A DNA stretch of 64,000 bases from an uncultured bacterium (GTDB taxonomy: Bacteria; Bacillota; Clostridia; UBA1381). Position numbers and translations under genes: made by a program. Within the stretch, counting starts at the first letter, position 1; every line of letters begins with the position of its first letter. Shown piece after piece: positions 59,026-64,000 of the stretch. The stretch spans positions 24,430-88,429 of the forward strand of contig CAJMRL010000010.1 in the NCBI GenBank assembly GCA_905215805.1, read 5' to 3'. Below the pieces are notes generated by a model. That model was not told the origin of the DNA. It saw only the letters and a list, made by a program, of their open reading frames with translations, and did no database searches.

Positions 59026-60156
59026 TCATCCTTTCTTGTTAAAATCACTGTTATTGAGTCCCTCCTGCGCAAACATCGAACGCAGAACGTCTATATCTGA
59101 AATAATATCCGTCTTTTCATCATGGAACATCCTGTTATACAGATTTAAAAATGCCGTATTTATTGAATCCAGCGACTTTTCTATCTCATTTTTTGCATTT
59201 AATATATTTTCTGCTTCAAGCTCCTGAGCATCAAAATCAATATACGCATCCAAAAGCTTTTGAGTTATAGGAAGATAATATTCCAGAAGCTTTCTTACCT
59301 CCGGCAAAAGCTCGGGCTTGTCCTCTATTCTGTCAAAAATTCTCATGAGGATCATTTCAGTATCATCAAGCTTTTTTGACATCGGCTCGTCCTCGATCGC
59401 CTCATTTGCGGCACGTATCTTTTTTATATATTCCCTGCCCTTTGAAATGGTATCCCTTATTTCCTCATACTGAGGATTATTTTCAATCGCTTCCTGCTTT
59501 TTCTGCATAAGCTCAAGCGAACTCAAATAATTTTGATACGTTTCATCTGTTCCTATAAAATATTTTTCATTTGGATCTATATGTCCTTGCGGAAATGCAT
59601 TTACCCATATCAGCCTATCAATGTCCTTTACCGCCTGCTTATGCGAAACACAAAGCTTTTTTGCTATATCGTCTATGAGAAAATAAGAGCTCCCCTGCAT
59701 CACCTTGCAATAATCAGTAAAGGTCTTTTTAAGCTTCATCGCTCTTCTTCCCGATGAAATCATCACACAAAAACCTCCTATGCCAAAGAACATAAGAGCT
59801 ATTGGTATAATAGGAAAATCTTCTGTAAATACATATACTATAATAGAAATTGCAGAGAACAGCAGCAGTGATACTGTCAATCCCGCTATACCGCACACAA
59901 ACGGCACAACTCCATACCCCTTCGGCAAAGCCTTTTTATTAATAGGATAATCCTCTTTAGTGACATTTTTTCCGAAAATGCCGCTTTTATTTATACTGTC
60001 CTTTGCTTTGCTTATTCCCGCTGCTCCCAAGTCGAGAGCACCGTTTAATATATCCGAAACATTCTTGCTCAGCTTATTAAAATTCTTTGAACCTATGGCA
60101 TTGGAGATCGTTTCTTTCAACTCTTCCCCAAACTCCGTATACTTTTTGGAATCCAT
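59026..60156 (-). CDS. xpaC: XpaC-like protein (5-bromo-4-chloroindolyl phosphate hydrolysis family)
   Basis: Membrane-bound partner of TelA (376 residues). Two central helices (about 77-103 and 105-125, VPFVCGIAGLTVSLLLF and IPIALMFFGIGGFCVMI) separate a short N-terminal helical part from a C-terminal cytoplasmic coil (about 195-375). Sequence and order with telA match the XpaC/YaaN-type pair known in Bacillus. Function is uncertain. GAAGGGATG lies before the ATG; promoter at 60190-60218. Confidence 0.85.
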   Translation of the reverse strand: MDSKKYTEFGEELKETISNAIGSKNFNKLSKNVSDILNGALDLGAAGISKAKDSINKSGIFGKNVTKEDYPINKKALPKGYGVVPFVCGIAGLTVSLLLFSAISIIVYVFTEDFPIIPIALMFFGIGGFCVMISSGRRAMKLKKTFTDYCKVMQGSSYFLIDDIAKKLCVSHKQAVKDIDRLIWVNAFPQGHIDPNEKYFIGTDETYQNYLSSLELMQKKQEAIENNPQYEEIRDTISKGREYIKKIRAANEAIEDEPMSKKLDDTEMILMRIFDRIEDKPELLPEVRKLLEYYLPITQKLLDAYIDFDAQELEAENILNAKNEIEKSLDSINTAFLNLYNRMFHDEKTDIISDIDVLRSMFAQEGLNNSDFNKKG

Positions 60157-60189
60157 ATAATCATCCCTTCAATTTAATTCTATAAAACC

Positions 60190-60218
60190 ATTGTATATTA
60201 TTTATCAGCGATTGTCAA
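60190..60218 (-). promoter_or_regulatory. Sigma-A promoter of xpaC-telA
   Basis: Minus-strand TTGACA (60213-60218), 17-base spacer, TACAAT (60190-60195). Confidence 0.8.
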
Positions 60219-60289
60219 GAATCTGTTTTATATAAAATTGATTTTTTATTTTTTTATTTGCTTTATCTTGACAAGTTGACAAATGCTTC

Positions 60290-60318
60290 TTGCTTTTTAT
60301 AGCCAAATAGTATATAAT
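60290..60318 (+). promoter_or_regulatory. Sigma-A promoter of the DUF5107-TPR gene
   Basis: TTGCTT (60290-60295), 17-base spacer, TATAAT (60313-60318). Confidence 0.65.
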
Positions 60319-60337
60319 AATTTTGAGGTGATAAATA

Positions 60338-63300
60338 ATGGAGAAAATCAAAGCATATTCTGCCAGTATCAAAATTCCGACCTATGAAACCGGAAAACCC
60401 AACAGACTTCCGATGTTCTTTGATAAAAGAGTTTATCAGGGTTCGAGCGGTAAGGTTTATCCGCTTAATGTAATAGAAAATATCTCAGACGTAAAAACAG
60501 ATAAGGAATACAATGCGGTATTTCTCGAGAATGAATACCTTCTTATTATGATACTTCCCGAAATAGGCGGAAGAATACAAAGAATTTTAGATAAAACAAA
60601 TAAATATGACGCAGTATATTATAATGAGGTTATAAAGCCGGCTCTCGTAGGGCTTGCAGGACCATGGATAAGCGGAGGTATAGAATTTAACTGGCCTCAG
60701 CACCACCGACCCTCTACGTTTTCACCGGTTGATTATACAATTTCCGAAAATGAAGACGGATCGGCCACAGTATGGGTGAGCGAAATAGAACGTATGTCGC
60801 ATACCAAAGGTATGGCAGGCTTTACACTTTATCCCGGAAAAGCTTATCTTGAAGTAAAGGGTCAGATATATAATCAAACAGAAATGTATCAGACATTTTT
60901 ATGGTGGGCAAATCCGGCTATTCCGGTAAACAACTCTACACAGTCTATTTTTCCTCCAGACGTTCATGCGGTAATGGATCACGGCAAAAGAGACGTTTCA
61001 AAATTTCCTATAGCCACCGGATTTTACTATAACGTTGATTACAGCGAGGGAGTGGATATTTCCCGATATAAAAACATTCCTGTACCTACCTCGTATATGG
61101 CTTATCACAGCGATTACGACTTCATAGGCAATTATGACTATGAAAAAAACGCCGGTCTGCTGCATATTGCCGATCATCACATCTCCCCCGGAAAAAAGCA
61201 ATGGACATGGGGCTGCGAGGATTTCGGAGAAGCATGGTATAGAAATTTGACCGATGACAACGGTCCCTATATCGAGCTTATGACAGGAGTATTCACCGAC
61301 AACCAGCCCGATTTTACATATATTGCTCCTCTTGAGGAAAAAACCTTTACTCAATATTTCATGCCGTATAAAAATGTCGGAGCGGTAAAAAACGCAACTC
61401 TTGACGCTATGATAAATCTTGAAATAAAAGATTCAAAAGCGCATATATATGTTTACGCTCCTGCTCCTATAAAAGCTTCAATTGTCCTTACCGGAGGACC
61501 TTTGACAAAATACCTGCGTGAAACGGCGGAGCTTGATCCCGAAAATCCATATGAAAAAATTATAGATCTCGAAAGCGAGGACATAGAAGACACTACCCGT
61601 CTCACTCTTTCTGTCAGAGATTCTGACGACAACATTTTAGTGTCATATTCTCCGCTTCCCGAGGTCATAGAAAAGCTTCCCGATCCGGCTAAGGAGGCAA
61701 AGCCGCCAGAGGAAATAGCCTCGCTTGAGGAGCTGTTTTTGACAGCTCAGCATCTTGAGCAGTACCGTCATGCCACGCGCTCTCCCATACCGTATTATCT
61801 TGAGGGCTTAAAGCGTGACAGCTCAGATATACGTTTAAATAACGGTTACGGAAAACTATTATATAAAAAAGGACTCTTTAAAGAAGCTGAAGAACATTTC
61901 CGGAAAGCCATAGAACGCTCTACATTAAAAAATCCCAATCCGTATGACTGCGAGCCGTTCTACAATCTCGGTCTTGCATTAAAGAAGCAGAAGCGTTATG
62001 ATGAGGCATATGATGCTTTCTATAAGTCCATATGGTCCTCCGCAATGCAGGATAAGGGCTTTTATCAGCTTGCCTGCATATGCGCAAGAAGGAATGATTA
62101 TAAGAAGGCTCTCGAATTTACGGAGCAGTCACTTTTAAAGGGCTATCACAATCTGCGTTCAAGAAATCTAAAAACAGCGCTGCTGCGTCTTTTGGAACGG
62201 CGCGATGAGGCTGCTGCATTCGCAGAGGAGACAAAGCGTATCGACCCGCTTGATACCGGATGCAGATACGAGCTTTACAGAATAAGGAATGATTTTCATG
62301 AGCTTAATGAAATGACACGCGTTATGCACGCTCATCTGCATAATTATATTGAGCTTTCTCTTAACTATGCAGACGCCGGACTGTATAAGGAAGCCGCAAA
62401 GGTTTTGGCGCTTATTTCACAGGCCGAACGTCCGATGCTGCATTATTATATGGCATATTATTCAAACAGCGATGTGGAGCTGCAGATCGCCGCAAAATGC
62501 CGCGACTTCTTGTTCCCAAACCGGCTGACGGATATGATAGTGCTTGAAAATGCTATAAATAACAATCCTGAGGACTCACTCGCGCCATATCTTTTGGGAT
62601 GCCTGCTCTATGACAAGGAACGTTTTGACGATGCTATCGATTACTGGGAAATGTCAAAGACAATCGACCCGAAAAATCCGGACGTCTACCGTAATCTCGC
62701 AATCGCGTACTATAACAAGCGAAAAGATCCCGAACAGGCAATGCACAATATGGAAAGAGCTCTGCGGCTTGACAGCAAAAACGCACGTATTTTTTATGAA
62801 TACGACCAGTTATGCAAGCTCATGAATGTTGCGCCCAAAAAGCGCTTAAAGACTATGACGGCAAATATGGAGCTTGTTAATCAGCGTGACGATCTATACA
62901 CTGAATACGTGACGCTTCTCAATACCTGCCGATATTTCCGCCGTGCATTAAAAGCAATGGAAATACACCGCTTCCATCCATGGGAGGGCGGAGAAGGCAA
63001 GATAACAGCTCAATACAGACGCGCCTGCATAGGGATAGGTATGGAATGCCTGCGTTCAAACGATAACGAAGGAGCGCTTGAAATATTGCAAAAAGCGCTT
63101 ATATATCCGGAAAACCTCGGAGAAGGCAAGCTGCCCACCGCAACAGATAACGATATATACTATTTCCTTGGCTGCGCATATAAAAATATAGACCTTATAG
63201 ACGCAAATGAATGCTTTAATCTGGCGTTAAGGATCACTGAAAATCTTGACAGCCAAAAATACTACAGCGACCAGCCGCCCGAAATGTTTTTCTACAGTGC

Positions 63301-63670
63301 AAAAGCCGCTGAACAGCTCGGATATCATAAGCTCGCCATAAGGCGCTACCGCAAGCTTATAAACTACTACGAGACTCATTTCGACGACCACTGTGAAATA
63401 GATTATTTTGCGGTAAGCCTTCCGGATTTTCTTATATTTGACGCTGATTTAGACAAAAACAATTTTGTTCATTGCTGTTACATGGCGGCTCTTGGATATA
63501 TCGGAATGGGCGATGAAGAAAAAGCAGTGAAATTCGCTGAAATGGGGCTTGAAAAGAATGCTTCTCATCAAGGACTTATCGATATACGGGATATGAATGA
63601 AGAGCCGGTGGAAAATTCCGGAGTTGATATAGAGGGAGGATATTTCAAAGCTGCAAGCTGGCAGAAATAA
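60338..63670 (+). CDS. DUF5107 and TPR-repeat protein, predicted carbohydrate-active
   Basis: Large cytoplasmic protein (1110 residues, no signal peptide). The N-terminal third (about 1-440) is a mutarotase-like beta-sandwich with LLIMILPEIGGRIQRILDK, WISGGIEFNWPQHHRPSTF and WWANPAIPVN; these make the DUF5107 domain, related to aldose-1-epimerase folds. The rest is tetratricopeptide repeats (NGYGKLLYKKGLFKEAEEHF, YNLGLALKKQKRYDEAYDAF, LLGCLLYDKERFDDAIDYW and more, to about 1090). Sugar or glycan recognition is likely, catalysis possible but unproven. It stands alone behind its own promoter, near no sugar transporter in this window. GAGGTG precedes the ATG. Confidence 0.88.
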   Translation: MEKIKAYSASIKIPTYETGKPNRLPMFFDKRVYQGSSGKVYPLNVIENISDVKTDKEYNAVFLENEYLLIMILPEIGGRIQRILDKTNKYDAVYYNEVIKPALVGLAGPWISGGIEFNWPQHHRPSTFSPVDYTISENEDGSATVWVSEIERMSHTKGMAGFTLYPGKAYLEVKGQIYNQTEMYQTFLWWANPAIPVNNSTQSIFPPDVHAVMDHGKRDVSKFPIATGFYYNVDYSEGVDISRYKNIPVPTSYMAYHSDYDFIGNYDYEKNAGLLHIADHHISPGKKQWTWGCEDFGEAWYRNLTDDNGPYIELMTGVFTDNQPDFTYIAPLEEKTFTQYFMPYKNVGAVKNATLDAMINLEIKDSKAHIYVYAPAPIKASIVLTGGPLTKYLRETAELDPENPYEKIIDLESEDIEDTTRLTLSVRDSDDNILVSYSPLPEVIEKLPDPAKEAKPPEEIASLEELFLTAQHLEQYRHATRSPIPYYLEGLKRDSSDIRLNNGYGKLLYKKGLFKEAEEHFRKAIERSTLKNPNPYDCEPFYNLGLALKKQKRYDEAYDAFYKSIWSSAMQDKGFYQLACICARRNDYKKALEFTEQSLLKGYHNLRSRNLKTALLRLLERRDEAAAFAEETKRIDPLDTGCRYELYRIRNDFHELNEMTRVMHAHLHNYIELSLNYADAGLYKEAAKVLALISQAERPMLHYYMAYYSNSDVELQIAAKCRDFLFPNRLTDMIVLENAINNNPEDSLAPYLLGCLLYDKERFDDAIDYWEMSKTIDPKNPDVYRNLAIAYYNKRKDPEQAMHNMERALRLDSKNARIFYEYDQLCKLMNVAPKKRLKTMTANMELVNQRDDLYTEYVTLLNTCRYFRRALKAMEIHRFHPWEGGEGKITAQYRRACIGIGMECLRSNDNEGALEILQKALIYPENLGEGKLPTATDNDIYYFLGCAYKNIDLIDANECFNLALRITENLDSQKYYSDQPPEMFFYSAKAAEQLGYHKLAIRRYRKLINYYETHFDDHCEIDYFAVSLPDFLIFDADLDKNNFVHCCYMAALGYIGMGDEEKAVKFAEMGLEKNASHQGLIDIRDMNEEPVENSGVDIEGGYFKAASWQK

Positions 63671-63751
63671 GTTATGAATCCATGAAAAAGATAGATTTAT
63701 CCGGAGAATAGACAATAAATTTTCAAATTCTGAAACCATAGAAGTGTCCTG

Positions 63752-63796
63752 CAAAAAACTGTAATCTCATATGAAAATGAGATTGCAGTTTTTTTA
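63752..63796 (+). terminator. Terminator of the DUF5107-TPR gene
   Basis: AAAAACTGTAATCTCAT pairs (one G-U) with ATGAGATTGCAGTTTTT, then T run. Confidence 0.9.
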
Positions 63797-63836
63797 TTCC
63801 AAAGACCGCTGCAAAATGAAGTGACTATATATCAAT

Positions 63837-63893
63837 AAAAAACATGAGAAATTATAAAAAAATTATAAAAAAATCAAAAAAAACATGAGAAAT
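63837..63893. repeat. AT-rich 16-bp direct repeat
   Basis: AAAAAACATGAGAAAT occurs at 63837-63852 and 63878-63893, 41 bases apart, with AT-rich DNA between. The gene-free tail 63797-64000 holds nothing else I can name; it may be the upstream region of a gene beyond the window. Confidence 0.6.
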
Positions 63894-64000
63894 GTTAAAA
63901 TTTTTATATAATTATTACAAATCAAACTTGATGTCTGCATGCAGCTATGATAAAACCCGAGTTTGCCACTTGAGAAAAGAAAAATCCCGCATTATCATAC

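Noticed and set aside
63837..63893. Origin iterons or CRISPR-like repeats
   Set aside because: Only two copies of a 16-bp AT-rich word and no replication or cas genes nearby.

Overview
The window looks like chromosomal core DNA from an anaerobic, endospore-forming, Gram-positive Clostridia-type bacterium, possibly a gut polysaccharide degrader. The clues are SpoVT with a forespore-type promoter, the MurT/GatD peptidoglycan-amidating pair, a group B [FeFe] hydrogenase, class III fructose-1,6-bisphosphatase, two CE12-like pectin-side-chain esterases, and strong low-GC sigma-A promoters (TTGACA-N17-TATAAT) with GGAGG ribosome binding sites. I see no prophage, integrase, transposase, CRISPR array, rRNA or tRNA. 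The assignment to Clostridia is inference from gene content, not a database match.

Layout. 1-1450: end of a cobalamin (corrin ring) operon under a B12 riboswitch. 1444-4409: PdxR-type regulator divergent from pdxS-pdxT (vitamin B6). 4554-10142: two-component system plus ABC ATPase/FtsX-type permease, with a GNAT gene upstream. 10261-11730: hydrogenase. 12076-13856: a CCA-transferase-like HD protein whose catalytic residues are lost, and a ComEA-like protein. 13909-16772: bioB-bioD-bioA. 16814-20076: secG, hflX, a YigZ-family gene, a frameshifted exported protein, thioredoxin. 20218-22913: argD-argF and a GNAT gene. 22914-27859: a candidate small RNA, then esterase-fbp-esterase. 27959-29890: L10 leader, rplJ, rplL, DUF177, rpmF. 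30035-35429: murT-gatD, a GH73-type cell-wall hydrolase, spoVT, queH. 35666-42720: HtrA protease, polA, a zinc/manganese ABC transporter with its Fur-family regulator. 42741-47703: a lipoprotein, a coiled-coil repeat protein, an HD protein, a CmpB-like membrane protein, secDF. 47927-48481: scar of a deleted LysR/aldo-keto reductase pair. 48568-51103: a two-gene amide-ligase operon (GCS2 plus ATP-grasp). 51410-63670: rnr, a THUMP methyltransferase, a small protein, an NSS transporter, YccF, DUF1275, xpaC-telA, and a large DUF5107-TPR protein.

How the parts fit. The cofactor operons (B12, B6, biotin) and arginine genes each carry recognisable control DNA: a riboswitch with terminator, an operator inside the pdxS promoter, and an ARG-box-like site on the argD -35. 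Many genes are packed with 1-20 bp overlaps (TAATG, ATGA), so translational coupling is common.

The least explained items are the GCS2/ATP-grasp pair (possible gamma-glutamyl thiol or peptide), the orphan promoter-hairpin-terminator unit at 23065-23214 (candidate sRNA with a CU-rich loop), the HD protein with a dead nucleotidyltransferase core, the 62-residue protein at 54875-55063, and the 1110-residue DUF5107-TPR protein. All coordinates and motifs were read by eye; family names rest on remembered family features, not on searches.
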